This document shows positions 31,698 through 42,693 of a stretch of DNA of 64,000 nucleotides, piece by piece (within the stretch, counting starts at the first letter, position 1; each line of letters opens with the position of its first letter). Position numbers and translations under genes: made by a program. A model generated the notes under the pieces. The model made no database searches. It had not been told where the DNA came from and was given only the letters and a program-made list of their open reading frames with translations. The stretch is from Agapetus fuscipes (taxonomy: Eukaryota > Arthropoda > Insecta > Trichoptera > Glossosomatidae): the NCBI GenBank assembly GCA_951799405.1, contig OX637343.1:15106524-15170523 (forward strand), written 5' to 3'.

Positions 31698-32301
31698 ATA
31701 TTAATTATGAGTTCAGTTTATACTAATATGAAAGACATTTTATAGTTAACGTACACAAAGCATTGTCAGACTTTCTTTATGAAAGCCTTCCTCCCAGTGA
31801 GTTGTAAAGCGTAGATGATAATTTTCCTTAGTTACCCGGCCGACCGCAGCGCTATGAAAATCCCGCAAGTTCCGCCAACACGTCATCGATCCTAGTGACG
31901 TGTACTGAAACACACTACGGCACGCCCTTGTATGAGAAAACGTGCGTACCCACATACATATTGCTTGATTTTTTGGTTCCGAGTTTTGACCGTGGTCCAT
32001 AATTTTAGCTTATTTTCTTTTTTTTCGGAGCTCTGTTCACTTCTTGCATGAGAAGTGAGCAGATCTCTGAAGAAGTCACCCACAGAGGAGACGAAACGTC
32101 AGCTGAAAGTCTTCAAGAAGCATCAAGAAAGAAGAAAAGAAGCAAAAACTATGGACCACGGTCAAAAACCGGAACCAAAAAATCAAGCATCTGAATCCGG
32201 CCTTGAAAGCCTAAAAACACATACATATTGATACGAACTTGAAGTACGTGCGACTGTACATGCATACATAGAATAGTCTGGCATTTGTATGATGATGATA
32301 G
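31698..32301. other. Unassigned DNA with hairpin motif
   Basis: 32067-32097 reads CTGAAGA-a-GTC..GAC-GAAAC. The words gaccgtggtc.(c/a)aaa appear inverted at 31975-31995 and 32155-32170, so 31960-32185 may be a foldback element with poor arms. Confidence 0.4.
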
Positions 32302-32632
32302 TGTTACGAACTACGAAATAAAAGTACCTTCGCGCACCTATACATGTAAGATAGTGTAAGTAGAACCATCTGGGAGTAGTAGGGCGTAGAGTGACGTTCT
32401 GGAGTGAGCGAGAGATCGAAGAATGATCTGGAATATGCAAGAAAAATCTCTATTGCACGTATATAAAAGGACTCCAATAAGGCAGCAGTGAGGTGTCGAT
32501 AAAACATTGAGCCGTGAAGTTCAAGCCAGAGTTGGAAATCTATTGTTGTAAAATTGTGAATTAAATTGTGTAAAATAAATTCTGTGAAAAAAAAAATGCA
32601 GTTTCATTAAAAGAGAACCCAGTAAAAACATA
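32302..32632 (+). mobile_element. Solo LTR, family LTR-J
   Basis: Starts TGTTACG at 32302; ends in acccagtaaaaacata near 32632. atag at 32298-32301 and 32633-32636 is a possible 4-bp target duplication, although the expected terminal CA is lost. TATA box gtatataaaagg near 32460 and AATAAA near 32573 give U3-R-U5 order in plus orientation. Confidence 0.7.
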
Positions 32633-32712
32633 ATAGGGACGTCTCTATTACACTCAACATGTGAATGTTTTGTGTTTTTCGTATATTAAACATTGTATTG
32701 TATAATTTTTGT

Positions 32713-32776
32713 GCCTTGACTTATAGGTTGGTATGCAGTAGGACCACATGCGGTATGTGTAAACAATAACTTACAT
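32713..32776 (+). repeat. Rep-C, internal deletion
   Basis: ccttgacttataggttggta joined to ggaccacatgcggtatgtgt; the middle is gone. A hairpin motif follows at 32810-32840 (CTGAAGA-c-GTTG..CAGC-GAAAC). Confidence 0.6.
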
Positions 32777-32939
32777 TTTCATCGTCAGCCGTCGTGCAGA
32801 GAAGGTCTCCTGAAGACGTTGGTTACGTTGACAGCGAAACGCAATGAATGGTATAAGTTTTCTCTTAACAGTTCATCTTATACAAAAAAAAGTTTCATTA
32901 CCTAACAATGTATTTATTATAATTGTAATAATCTATAAT

Positions 32940-33060
32940 CTAAGTTGCAAATATTTATTCAGTTCACATTCATTAACTGTCCACGCCTCACTTCCATACA
33001 TCAATATCGGAACCAATATGCCATTGTGGACCGTATATTCATCGGAGGTTCCAGTTGCAT
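32940..33060 (-). mobile_element. LINE-R RT-thumb fragment
   Basis: Minus frame YTVHNGILVPILMYGSEAWT, VNECELNK, the segment following the RT palm; same words at 42100-42240. Confidence 0.7.
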
Positions 33061-33145
33061 AACATTTTGGACAAAATCGATTTCTGACAAGTGTGAATAG
33101 CTCGATACATAATGTTCTGCCACTGGAACCTCCGATTAATATACG
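33035..33145. repeat. Short foldback (about 37-base arms)
   Basis: gtatattcatcggaggttcc and, inverted, ggaacctccgattaatatac, with gcataacatt/aatgttctgc continuing the pairing. It overlaps the end of the LINE-R piece. Confidence 0.55.
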
Positions 33146-33289
33146 GATCCTACACCCGACATGTGGGAACGGGGTCTTACAGTGTAAGTATTGGTTAATT
33201 AAAAAAAAAGTACAGGAAACCAAAACCTCATATCTCTTAGATTGATTTCGTAGGACGCATAAAGTACACATCTAATATCCTGTTAAATC

Positions 33290-33490
33290 CGGTGCTATTA
33301 AAACTCGCTAATCCCGCCTTACACGGCGCAGGGCCCGCTTTATATATTGCGGGGCCCCCCTATATATCATACAGGGCCCCTTGTAAGGGATTACGCCGAT
33401 ACATCATATCCGCACCTGGCCCCGGCAGAGCCAAAAGACGCCATGACGTTATCACGACGATAAATTAATCTAGGGCCCCTAATCCGGCAT
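33290..33490. other. GGGCCC-rich block
   Basis: Four GGGCCC palindromes in about 180 bases (cagggcccgc, ggggcccccc, cagggcccct, tagggcccct), alternating with tatata stretches (ctttatatattgcg, ccctatatatcata). No frame, no match elsewhere in the window. Confidence 0.45.
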
Positions 33491-33569
33491 TGGTTTTTTG
33501 AAATAAAACTGATCGATGGTATTAAATGGAAGGGGGGCGCGTTTTTTTGATCAGCAAAATAAGTAAGGT

Positions 33570-33770
33570 ATGTACGGTGGAAATGAAGAATTCTACAAGC
33601 ATGACAGGAAAAACCCTGAAGGATAGAGTTAGGAATGAATGGGTAAAGAAAGAATTTAATATGAAAGAAGATGGTTATATATGGATGTGGCGGCTAATCT
33701 GCAATGCTGATTTGAAATTATTAGTTTGCTACATTTTTTGCATAAGACATTTTTGACTTTTTTTGGATAG
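33570..33770 (+). mobile_element. LINE-R, internally deleted
   Basis: LKDRVRNEWVKKEFNMKE joined directly to MWRLICNADL, so about 80 codons of the C-terminal region are missing. Followed by the spacer and Rep-C at 33828. Confidence 0.75.
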
Positions 33771-33827
33771 ATTTATTTTTAAGGTTTTGTTATTTTCTTA
33801 TACTTAAATGTTATTTATTACTCGTAT

Positions 33828-34081
33828 TCCTTGACTTATAGGTTGGTATGAGGTTGACCACCCATACTGTAAAAAATGGTTCACTTTGCCAATATCACCC
33901 CTGTTTCAGGGAATGTCAGCAAGAGTTGCAGGGCTTATGTTCATTTGAGGTTTGGATTTTATTTGAAAGTACACAATCAGCATTTGTTAGCGCGAACTAC
34001 ACGTGTTTGTTTGTGGGCATACATCTGAGAGCTTTGAATGAATATATCCTTGCAACTTAGATTATAGATTATAGATATAGA
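33828..34081 (+). repeat. Rep-C copy, joined to LINE-R
   Basis: Tight subtype, complete. Preceded by LINE-R end plus a spacer (tacttaaatgttatttatta), as on the other strand at 24258-24370. Confidence 0.85.
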
Positions 34082-34095
34082 TGTTTCCCATCCCT

Positions 34096-34373
34096 TCTTG
34101 ACTGATAGGTTGGATTCCTTGACTGATAGGTTGGTATGCGGCTGACCACCCATACTGTAAAAAATGGTTCACTTTGACAATGTCACCCCTGCTTCAAGGA
34201 CGGTCGGCAAGAGTTGCAGGGCTTATGTTCATTTGAGATTGAGTTTTTTTTATATTGTAGGTCCACATGCGGCATGTGTAAGCGCAAAATTATGCATGTC
34301 TGCTTGTGGGAATGCATTTAATATAAATCTCAAATGATACATATATTTGCAGCTTAGATTTAGATTTAGATTA
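34096..34373 (+). repeat. Rep-C copy with duplicated start
   Basis: cttgactgataggttgg occurs twice (34096, 34118), then a complete copy ending gcttagatttagatttagat. Confidence 0.85.
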
Positions 34374-34715
34374 GATGTGAACGTTAAGGTACAAAAGAAT
34401 GTGATGAGATGGTTTGGGTATGTGGAAAGAATGAATGATGATAGACTGACAAAGTATGTATACCGAGGTAGTGTGTAAGGAAAAAGAGGTAAGATTCGAC
34501 CGAGAACAGTATGGAGTGATCAGATTGAGGAGATTGTGAAAGAATGGGATATAAAAAGCGAGCATAAAAAAAGAAAATGCATGAAAAAGGTAATGGATAT
34601 GAATGAATTGAAAGAAGTATATAAAGAAAGGAAGAAACGGAGACAGCTTTGCAGAGGCTCTGGCCACCCCTAGCGGAATGGTGACAGAGTTACAGTTAGA
34701 GTTACAGTTACAGAA
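34374..34715 (+). mobile_element. LINE-R 3' end with (gttaca)n tail
   Basis: Frame remnants VMRWFGYVERMNDDRLTKY and KKVMDMNELKEVYKERK, a stop inside the rgrprk region, then tctggccacccctagcgg and agttacagttagagttacag. Confidence 0.8.
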
Positions 34716-34936
34716 ATAAAGTAGGTACTGTTTTTATAATATCGAATTTCTCTTGAACAATAATTTGAATTTTGTTCAACAAATGCAGGTTACTGATTTT
34801 CATGGTCCAGACTTCTTCATTGACGTCGTTTACACGATATAGTACCTATATAGCATCACGTAAGAAATCAAAGTTATAATATAGATTTTTTTAAATATGC
34901 AGGACATAATAGGGGGATGTCACATACTTCTTTTAT
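34716..34936. other. Unassigned spacer
   Basis: Nothing recognised. Confidence 0.3.
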
Positions 34937-34984
34937 TTCATCTAATCTTAGTTGCAAATATATGTTACATTAGAGATTCACAAT
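34937..34984 (-). repeat. Rep-C tail fragment
   Basis: catctaatcttagttgcaaa to agagattcac only. Confidence 0.6.
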
Positions 34985-35014
34985 TTAGGCCTAGCATGGA
35001 AGGCAAGCGCTCTA

Positions 35015-35155
35015 CCTTCTTCTTCTTCTTTCTGTGCCACTTCTATCGAAGATCGGTGATCATCATGTCTATTTTGACTTAAGATGCTGCGGCTCGAAAC
35101 AGGGACTTGGTACTTTTGCCGAACCACTGCCGCAGTTTTTTCAGCCACGATGATG
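35015..35155 (-). mobile_element. RTE-like LINE 3' fragment
   Basis: Minus frame LRKW/RQKYQVPVSRR-like remains ending IEVAQKEEEE; (gaa)n tail at the left. Related words (gatgctgcagccc) at 51820. Confidence 0.5.
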
Positions 35156-35158
35156 GTG

Positions 35159-35396
35159 GGTATGCGGCTGACCACCCATACTGTAAAAAATGGTTCACTT
35201 TGCCAATGTCACCCCTGCTTCAGGGATGGTCGGCAAGAGTTGCAGGGCTTATGTTCATTTGAGATTGGGTTTTTTATATTGTAGGTCCACATGCGGCATG
35301 TGTAAGCGTGAAATTATGCATGTCTGCTTGTGGGAATGCATTTAATATGAATCTCAAATGATACATATCTTTGCAGCTTAGATTTAGATTTAGATG
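35159..35396 (+). repeat. Rep-C copy
   Basis: Starts at ggtatgcggctgaccaccca (first ~20 bases missing), ends gcttagatttagatttagat. Confidence 0.85.
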
Positions 35397-35489
35397 TCCT
35401 TCGGCGTCCCTGAGATCTTCTCCCCTCAATCTTACCCTGTCTGATAAGATGAAGGCAAGCGCTCTACCAATCAACCTCATTTTGTTGTG

Positions 35490-36110
35490 TAATTGTGTTT
35501 ATGCTCTGAGACATGATTATAAATGCTTCAAGTCTACCAGCACTTCCCAACTATAACTTCACTATCGCCTTGTTAACAACTTGTTCCCAAACTCTCGTCT
35601 AGTACAGTTTCTGACGCCTAGTACATTAATAGCACATCCCTCTCCTAGCAGGGCCGCGTGTGTTCAACTAAATTTGCATAAATTTACTCACAATAATAAG
35701 ATCTCCCCAAAATATAGTTCCATCTTTGCTTTCATTTCACTTGAATCACTATCCGTCAAATTAATAAATTTGATAGAAAACTGCAGAAAATTGTGTAAAA
35801 TAAATCTTGCTAAATAAATAAATCACAATTTTATTGATTGTAGAGGCATTAACTTTGTAATCGTTCATCATAAAGGATAAAAGAAAAACAGCTTTGTTTT
35901 CGATTACGTGAGTTTTTATTTTTATACCACAACCGGTTTCGCAAACATCCGTTTGAGTATTAATTCATCCACCTGACGATGCAAACGGATGTTTGCGAAA
36001 CCGGTTGTGGTATAAAAATAAATACTCACGTAATCGAAAACAAAGCTGTTTTTCTTTTATCCTAAATAAATCACAGTTTAATGAAAAACAACCCCAGTAA
36101 AATCAATCAA
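35490..36110 (+). mobile_element. LTR-like sequence interrupted by foldback S
   Basis: tgattataaatgcttc (TATA-like) near 35513, attgtgtaaaataaatctt near 35793 as in the LTR at 32302. After foldback S the words aaataaatcacagtttaatg and acaaccccagtaaaatca resemble the end of LTR-J. Start uncertain. Confidence 0.45.
35874..36063. mobile_element. Foldback element S with perfect hairpin
   Basis: Arms about 80 bases, nearly identical inverted (aggataaaagaaaaacagct, taccacaaccggtttcgcaa). The right arm has CTGACGA-t-GCAAAC ggat GTTTGC-GAAAC at 35973-36001, the best instance of the recurrent motif. Confidence 0.75.
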
Positions 36111-36736
36111 ATAGAAATCAACAGTATTTTACATTATAAACAGTTATCTACACAAAAAAATAATTATTTTTTAATGAAACCTGACCTTTTTTCAGAATTA
36201 TTATCAAACTTAATTAAAATGTTTTTGTTTTGCAAACAATGCGAGTAAATATTGTTTAAGATGTAAGGTCAAACCATTCCAGACGTGCCTTTTAATCAAA
36301 AATCTCCCACAAAAACACAACGCGGCCTTAATTTAATGGTATAATATCTCTTGTGGTAAATAATACAGAGTTCAGTTAATCGAAACGAGTAAAGTATGAA
36401 AATACAAAAGCATTAAGGGGTGTGTGGGATTTTTGGAATGTAGACCCCGCAAATATTTTGAAGGGCCACCGCGAAATCAATTAGGTAGCATTGAAATCAT
36501 GGAACAAAGTTGCAGGGTGGAAACAACTACCGCCCTTGTGAGAGGGAATTAGAAGTCTAAAGGGTGAAATTGTTCTGATTTACTTTGGAGATTATCATCT
36601 TTTCGGGATAATGAGAAATACAAGTTAAAACTTGTAGTTTAAAGCTCATAACAATTAATATTTTTCTGATTTTATAAAGTGTGCACATTTACGGGTTAAT
36701 AAATAATTTACAAAAATCATAATGAGAAAAAAGTAA
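36111..36736. other. Single-copy-looking non-coding DNA
   Basis: 36260-36620 is less AT-rich (aacacaacgcggccttaatt, ggccaccgcgaaatcaatta), without frame or repeat; candidate regulatory DNA. Confidence 0.35.
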
Positions 36737-36993
36737 CGCAACTAAGCTACACATATAGTGTAACTTCTTGCCTGCGTTATCCTCGAAGGGGTCGCATGTG
36801 GCGATTCGGGACCTATTTATTTTTACGGGTAAGGAGGCCGGCCTCACACCAACAACTTTGAGTTGAAGTGGGGGTTTCCCAGCTCCCGGGGGGGGCTGGT
36901 TCTCATTTCTTGTGAAGGCTGAGTAAACCTTTGAAATCGAACTCTTGCTCTTGGCATGGAATGCAAGCATTCTACCAATTGAGCTATCGACCT
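36737..36993 (-). mobile_element. SINE-B with internal deletion
   Basis: Tail acgcaactaagctacacata; jumps from gtgaaggctgagtaaacctt to cgaactcttgctcttgg, losing about 70 bases of body; head ctatcgacc at right joins SINE-A. Confidence 0.8.
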
Positions 36994-37231
36994 TTTTACG
37001 AGCTTGATCGTCGTCGCTACAAAGCGCTAATTCTCAAGCAAGACCCAATTGCTGTAATGCTGGATGGACCTTTGGTGGCCGGTCATTGGTAAAGGTTTTA
37101 TAAATTTTTCTTCCCGGCGAAGAGCAAATTTGAAAATATAAATGGTATATTTTTTGTGCTCCGCCGGTAATCGAACCCACAACCTTCCCATTCAGAGTCC
37201 GAAGTGTTACCACTGAACTACGGACCGGTCG
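36993..37231 (-). mobile_element. SINE-A, 3' end truncated
   Basis: Head at right (aactacggaccggtc; anticodon-side word ttcagagtccgaag), body to gtcgtcgctacaaagcg. The 3' module is missing where it meets SINE-B. Confidence 0.8.
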
Positions 37232-37540
37232 TTTACAAATAGTAAATAAAATTGTAAAAACTCTGCGTATTATTCAAACCGGAAAATGCAATTAAAATTA
37301 TTAGTGTGCTCACTGCTCATCCCTCTGTCTCATTCTCTCTAGTAGGTCTTGCGGAACTAGAAATGAAAAGGGGATATTTCACAGTGCCGTCTTTGTGACG
37401 GTTGCTTAAGAGCTAGTAACGTTTCTGAATATAAATGCAATAAATTATTTTGTCAAATTTAAAATTGTTTCTAGTAAAAAAAATGTAAAGCTGATCTAAA
37501 AAACTAGTAAAACAAGCATTTACTTAAATTAACTCTTTCA
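37232..37540. other. Unassigned AT-rich spacer
   Basis: No gene or repeat recognised. Confidence 0.3.
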
Positions 37541-37743
37541 CTTTGCCAATGTAACTCCTTTTTCAGGGAAGGCTGGCAAGGATTGAAGGGCGTATGTTCA
37601 TTTGAGATTAGGGTTTATATTGTAGGTTCGCATGCGGCATGCTTAAGCGTGAACTTATACATTTCTCCTCGTGAAAATGCATATAATGTGAATCCTTAAT
37701 GTAACATATCTTTGCAACTTATGTAGATGAGATAAGATTAGAT
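37541..37743 (+). repeat. Rep-C, 5'-truncated
   Basis: Begins at tttcactttgccaatg; ends gagataagattagatt. Confidence 0.8.
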
Positions 37744-38009
37744 TTGAAAAACTGAAACCTCTAAGGCACTCGATTATTTCTTGGATTACTGATCAAGGAT
37801 GAAAATGCCTTTATTTATATTATAACGGGACGAAATAGTCTAGGTGGAGGGTGATGTTATGTAAATAGCAAATACAAATAAATATTTAGGTATGTAGATA
37901 AAACAGTTGTAGCTGATGGGAGCTGTATATAAGTAGGATTAATTATTATAAGTACCTAGGGTAAAGAGATATTATAAGAAAGTAACTAGCAATCATCACC
38001 ATTATGTTG

Positions 38010-38340
38010 ACCTGTCGATAGCTCAGGTGGTAGAGTGCTTGCATTCCATGCCGAAAGCTCGGGTTCGAATCCCACCGAGGGTGTCAGAAATGATTTCCCG
38101 TTTCGGTGTTTATTTCAAACCTCAAAATAAAATACCGGCAAGGTTTACTCAGCCTTCACAAGAAATGAGTACCAGCACTCTCGGGAGCTGGGAACCCTCC
38201 ACTTCAACAGAAGTGGTTGGCGTAAGGCCGGCCCCCTTACCTGTAAAAATAAATAAGTTCAACTCGTCACATGCGACCCCTTCGGGGATAACGCGGCAAG
38301 AAGTTACACTATATGTGTAGCTTAGATGCGTTTGCGTTTT
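38010..38340 (+). mobile_element. SINE-B, full length
   Basis: acctgtcgatagctcaggtg head, B box gggttcgaatccc, tail tagatgcgtttgcg then a T run that abuts an LTR. Confidence 0.88.
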
Positions 38341-38345
38341 TTTTT

Positions 38346-38671
38346 TATGTACTCGAAGCTTTTGGAAGACCGTTCTTTCGAAGGTTCCAGCAAAACTGGC
38401 TTCTAGTAACTACTATCGCTGTAGCATAAAAAGCCGCGAACGGTTTGCAGGAGACAGTCTTCATACGACACTCTTCTTCTAAAACAAAATATAGTATAAG
38501 TGAACACAACCATCTGTGAAATAAATCTAAATTGCTAAACAATAAATGAAAATTATCAAATAGAAATATAAATTGTTAAATAAAACTAAGTGTAGAATAC
38601 TCGTATATTATATCCTGTAAAGAAAACCAGTTTTTTTAATTTGAAGACTATTTGAACCCTAAAAACATAAC
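38346..38671 (+). mobile_element. LTR-J, 5' end truncated
   Basis: TATA-like gcataaaaagcc near 38428, several AATAAA, terminal tgaaccctaaaaacataaca at 38671. The left end is lost at the SINE-B tail. Confidence 0.65.
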
Positions 38672-38865
38672 AACAATTAAAAAATTTCCTCCATCTTTTA
38701 AAGTGATCTACAACTATCAACTACGTATTGTTTTCAAAATTCAAAATATCCACTGTCGTGGCTGGCTCTTCGACTGCACAAGAATGAGTCAACTTTGGCT
38801 ACGCTAAGGGTTAATCGCTTCAAAACAAAGCTTCAAATTTATTTGTTTTTAACCGTACCCAGCGT

Positions 38866-39003
38866 ATAAACCTCACCAAAGCGTTGAATCAAAAATGTTT
38901 AACAGTTTAAACGCTCACTAGGGGTGCTGTTTTTGTTTAATGCAATTTCTGGTTGAACTCTGTGGTTGAGGTAAAGGGTGAAATTTTATACTCGGGTTCC
39001 AGA
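38866..39003. mobile_element. MITE-L copy
   Basis: Ends acccagcgtataaacctcac and, inverted, gtgaaattttatactcgggt; core aaacgctcactaggggtgct. About 138 bases. Confidence 0.6.
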
Positions 39004-39264
39004 ACAAAGGCGGTCTAAATCCTTACTGTATTATATTGTTCCTCTTTTACGTTTTGCTCTCACAACTTTGGTAATGACGCCAAAAGGAACATTCCCGCAA
39101 AGATTTATTTATTTGTATGTGAGGGAATGAGCAACGCGTGTGGCTTTTGAATGCCTTTTAAAAAATAGTTTCTATTTGTGCTATTTCAGAAACAATGAAC
39201 TAGTGTTATAACCTTTAAAGAGTCCATCTAATGTTTGTAATTTTACACGTGTCTGTTTGTGGGC
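39004..39264. other. Unassigned spacer
   Basis: No gene; 39245-39265 (cgtgtctgtttgtgggcat) is a scrap of Rep-C. Confidence 0.3.
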
Positions 39265-40012
39265 ATGATGCTGATGATGTTGATGATGATGAGTTGATAA
39301 TTCCTTTATAGCGCCGTTTCGTGATGTAGTCACTCCAAGGGCCCTTGTGCAAATGATGCCAGAAATTTGCTTGTCTTCAGTGCATTCCGGAACTTCCCAT
39401 GATCATCTAGCTCTCTCACATGATGTGAAGGTGGTTCCAGGCCAAAGGACCAGCAACTGCAAATGCACGCTCTCCAAACATTGTGTTAACTCTTCTTATC
39501 GGTTCTTCAATCTGTGATTTGGCTCCAGTTTAAGCCGAGCGCAGTGTCAGGCTTTTTTGCCGAGGGTGACTGGTTTGATTAAATCAGCGAGATATTTGGG
39601 TGTTTTTCCATTTAAAGCTTTGTGGACCATCGTGCACACTTTAAACGTGATGCGCTCTGGGATACGGAGCCAGTGAAGTTTCTGGAGAAGAGGAGTAATG
39701 TGAGAACATTTTGACTGACCAGCAATTATGCGAGCGCATGCTTTGACGACCAATTGTAGCCTATTCAATTGACCTGCATATAAGCTATTGCAGTAGTCTA
39801 TTTTTGACACCACAAATGCATTTACTAAGGCTTTACTTTCTTCCATTGGTAGATAGTTATTGACAAGTTTGATCTGCCGTAATCCGTAGAAACTCGAACT
39901 GGTGGTCTTATTTATTTGAGTTTTCATAGTCAGACAACTGTCTATGTGAACTCCTAGGAGTTTGGTACAAGAAAAAGGCAAAATGTCAATATAAGACAAT
40001 TTTATAGGTAAT
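39265..40012 (-). mobile_element. LINE-C copy, 5'-truncated
   Basis: Minus frame of 150 codons: DILPFSCTKLLGVHIDSCLT, VVSKIDYCNSLYAGQLNR, ITPLLQKLHWLRIPERI, LADLIKPVTLGKKA, then a shifted remainder to the 3' end and a (atg)n tail at 39265. A six-codon gap occurs at AGQ/LNR relative to 16904. Confidence 0.85.
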
Positions 40013-40784
40013 ATTCTTAATGAAGTTTTATTTTATTTTTAGAATCAAAACAACTTGATTCCATGTTAAATTACAGCAATAAACTTGCATTATATAACAT
40101 CTTCTAAAGTATTCACGTATCCAAGTCCCCCTAACCGTCAACTTTACGACCTCAGCGACATAAGTTTATCTATGAAAATACATAATAAACCTCGGATCAT
40201 AAAGCTCCGCTGTTTTCAGTCTCAAAGCACTACTGATTGGAGGCTTTCGAGGACAGCAGAAGCTTCGCCTTAGCGAGCTTTAAGCTCGACCCTGAAAAGC
40301 TCAGAGTAACGAAGATTTAATGCGTCACGTGAACTAAAAAACACAACCTCTTTTTGCTATTTATTTTTACAGTTTTCTGTTTCCTTATTCGCAAGAAATG
40401 TTAACATATCGCAGTCTCATATAACAAACGCGTTTTTTTTTGTTCAGTATGATATCGTCTCTTCAGTGCTTGTTTGTCTTACTATAATAATAATTGTTGA
40501 GAATTTAACATACCTACTCATGATACAGTTGTGGTGTTTTTCGCTACCAACTTCATGTCAATGTTTGACAGCTGTTTCCTACTTCCGTCTTCTTTCGCGA
40601 ACTCTCACAACAGCAACATGTCCGCTTGCTCTCATCCATTATATATTTTTTTAATTTGGTGTAAGTTGGTGAACTAATTAATTAAATAAAAATTCTAAAC
40701 AATCTTCCACAAGCAGTGCAGTAACTATTTGGGTGAATTACACGAAAAACCAGTGCCTAACCAAAACAATGGCTACATCCGGCC
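40013..40784. other. Spacer with repeat K scrap
   Basis: 40440-40485 (atcgtctcttcagtgcttgt) is inverted repeat K. The rest has no gene or other repeat. Confidence 0.35.
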
Positions 40785-41062
40785 AATAATATTAGGATGA
40801 TTTATTTGGTGAGAGCTGTTTTTTGTGTGTATCACACCTCAATATCCCATTTCAAGCTTGGTCGTCGCTGTAGAAAGATACAATTCTCAAACAAGACCCA
40901 GTTGCTGTAAGGCTGGATGGTCTTTGAGAAAGGTATTTGAATTTTTCACCCAGCGAAGAGCATATTTGAAAATATTAATGGTGTTTTTTTGTGCTCCGCC
41001 GGGAATCGAACCCACTACCTTCCATTTACGAGTCAGTTAACCACTAGACTACGGACCGTTCA
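40785..41062 (-). mobile_element. SINE-A, att-tail type
   Basis: Left: aataatattaggatgattta and gtgtgtatcacacctcaa, the inverted LINE-D-like module. Right: inverted head with B box gggaatcgaacccac. Confidence 0.85.
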
Positions 41063-41063
41063 T

Positions 41064-41115
41064 TGCCCATCAGAGGTGATTTCACATGGGCAATGTTTGT
41101 ATGTATACTGGACCA
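41064..41115 (-). repeat. Repeat K fragment
   Basis: cattgcccatcagaggtgat, tactggaccaatgcgtcg; compare 46235-46285. Confidence 0.45.
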
Positions 41116-41123
41116 ATGCGTCG

Positions 41124-41366
41124 TATCTAATCTAATCTAAGCTGCAAAGATATATAACATTCAAGATTTATATTAAACGCATTCCCACAAGCAGACATGT
41201 ATATTTTCGTGGTAACACATGCCGCATGTGGACCTTCAATATAAAAACCCAATCTCAAATGAACATAAGCCCTGCAACTCTTGCCGTCCTTCCCTGAAAC
41301 AGGGGTGACATTGGCAAAGTGAACCATTTTTTTACAGGATGGGTGGTCAGCCGCATACCAACCTTA
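41124..41366 (-). repeat. Rep-C copy
   Basis: Tail tatctaatctaatctaagct; right end cataccaacctta. Confidence 0.85.
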
Positions 41367-41408
41367 TGAACACTGGAAATTGATTTTACAAATATTTGAA
41401 ACAACTTG

Positions 41409-41734
41409 GACCGGTCCGTAGTCCGTAGTGGCAACACTTCGGACTCGTAAATGGAAGGTTGTGGATTCGGATCCCGGCGGAGTACAAAAATAAACCATTT
41501 ATATTTCGAATGTGCTCTTCGCTGGGTTGAAAAATTCATAAACATTTACCAATGACCGGTCACCAAAGGTCCATCCAGCCTTACAGCAACTGGGTCTTGC
41601 TTGAGTATTGGCGCTTTGTAGCGACGACCAAGCTCATACACCTCTGCGGCACTACAACAAATGTAATAGACCCCTAGAGCCTTTAGAATCCAGGGAGTCT
41701 CCCGCACAGGATTTCTTAAAAAAAAAAAAAAAAC
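41409..41734 (+). mobile_element. SINE-A, poly(A) type, full length
   Basis: ggaccggtccgtagtccgta (duplicated A-box region as at 14726), module ending gcacaggatttctt and 18 A. Sequence is close to the copies at 14726 and 18313. Confidence 0.88.
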
Positions 41735-41821
41735 TCTCACATTAGTGTGTTTAACGTTTTTTTCTTAGCTTAGATTGAATGTGATTCTCAAGACAATTTC
41801 CTTGAAAGGTCATCTTTGAAG

Positions 41822-42300
41822 CTGTAACTGTAACTGTATCCTGCCGACGTTCCACTAGGGGTGGCCGGTACCTCCGCAGATGCGCCTCCACTTTTTTCTG
41901 TCCTTACAAACCACTTTCATTTCCTCAATATTCATCACCTTTTTCATACATACTCTTCTCTTATTCTCACTCTGCAGGTTCCATTCTTTCGCAATCTCAC
42001 CTATTTGGTCTAACCATTCTTTCCTCGGCCTTCCCCTTCCGCGCTTTCCTCTGACATTTCCTTTGTACACTTTCTTCGTTAGTCGTTCATCATCCATTCT
42101 TTCGAGATGTCCAAACCATCTGTACATACTTTACTCAGTTCACATTCATTAACTGTCCACGCCTCACTTCCATACATCAATGTCGGAACCAATATGCCAT
42201 TGTGGACCGCCAATCTCATATTCTTCGTAAGTTTCCTATTTCTTGCAATTCTTCCAATCGTTCCCATTACACTTCTTCTGGTAGATAAGCGAAACAAGCA
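41822..42300 (-). mobile_element. LINE-R, C-terminal part with (gttaca)n tail
   Basis: Minus frames: SVMGTIGRIARNRKLTKNM, VHNGILVPTLMYGSEAWTV, WFGHLERMDDERLTKKVYKG, KRGRGRPRKEWLDQIGEI, KKVMNIEEMKVVCKDRK. A deletion between NECELSK and the WFGH block shifts the frame. Tail inverted at 41822 (ctgtaactgtaactg). Confidence 0.85.
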
Positions 42301-42693
42301 TTGCGGTGACTATATGTTGTGTGTCTTTTTTTGAGCTTTCTCTTTGGAAAATGTTGCGCAATAAATTGTAATACTTTTCGTGGAAAAAAGTTGTTTGTTG
42401 TTACAATGCGAAAGCTCATGGTTGATGTTTTTTTTATGTAACAAAGTAAATTTATGATAACTGTTACAAAACCGCCATCGCAACATAGGTGGCCAGAGTG
42501 TTTGTAAAATTTCCTGTACTCCTTCTTTTCATATACTTCGATTCATTCCAATTCATGTCATAGGTGGCTAGGGCATATAATTTGAATGAAATTTTAATTT
42601 ATTCTAACGTCATTTACTTTTTTAAATATTTTAGTGTTTGTGTATTCACACCGGCAAAATTTATTTTTATTAGAAGTCACGTCAACGTCATAC
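42301..42693. other. Unassigned spacer
   Basis: AT-rich; nothing recognised. 42668-42693 has a small direct repeat (cgtcaacgtca). Confidence 0.3.

Noticed and set aside
35973..36001. Calling a functional hammerhead ribozyme
   Set aside because: The core resembles one, but there is an extra base before the stem and no convincing third stem or cleavage site.
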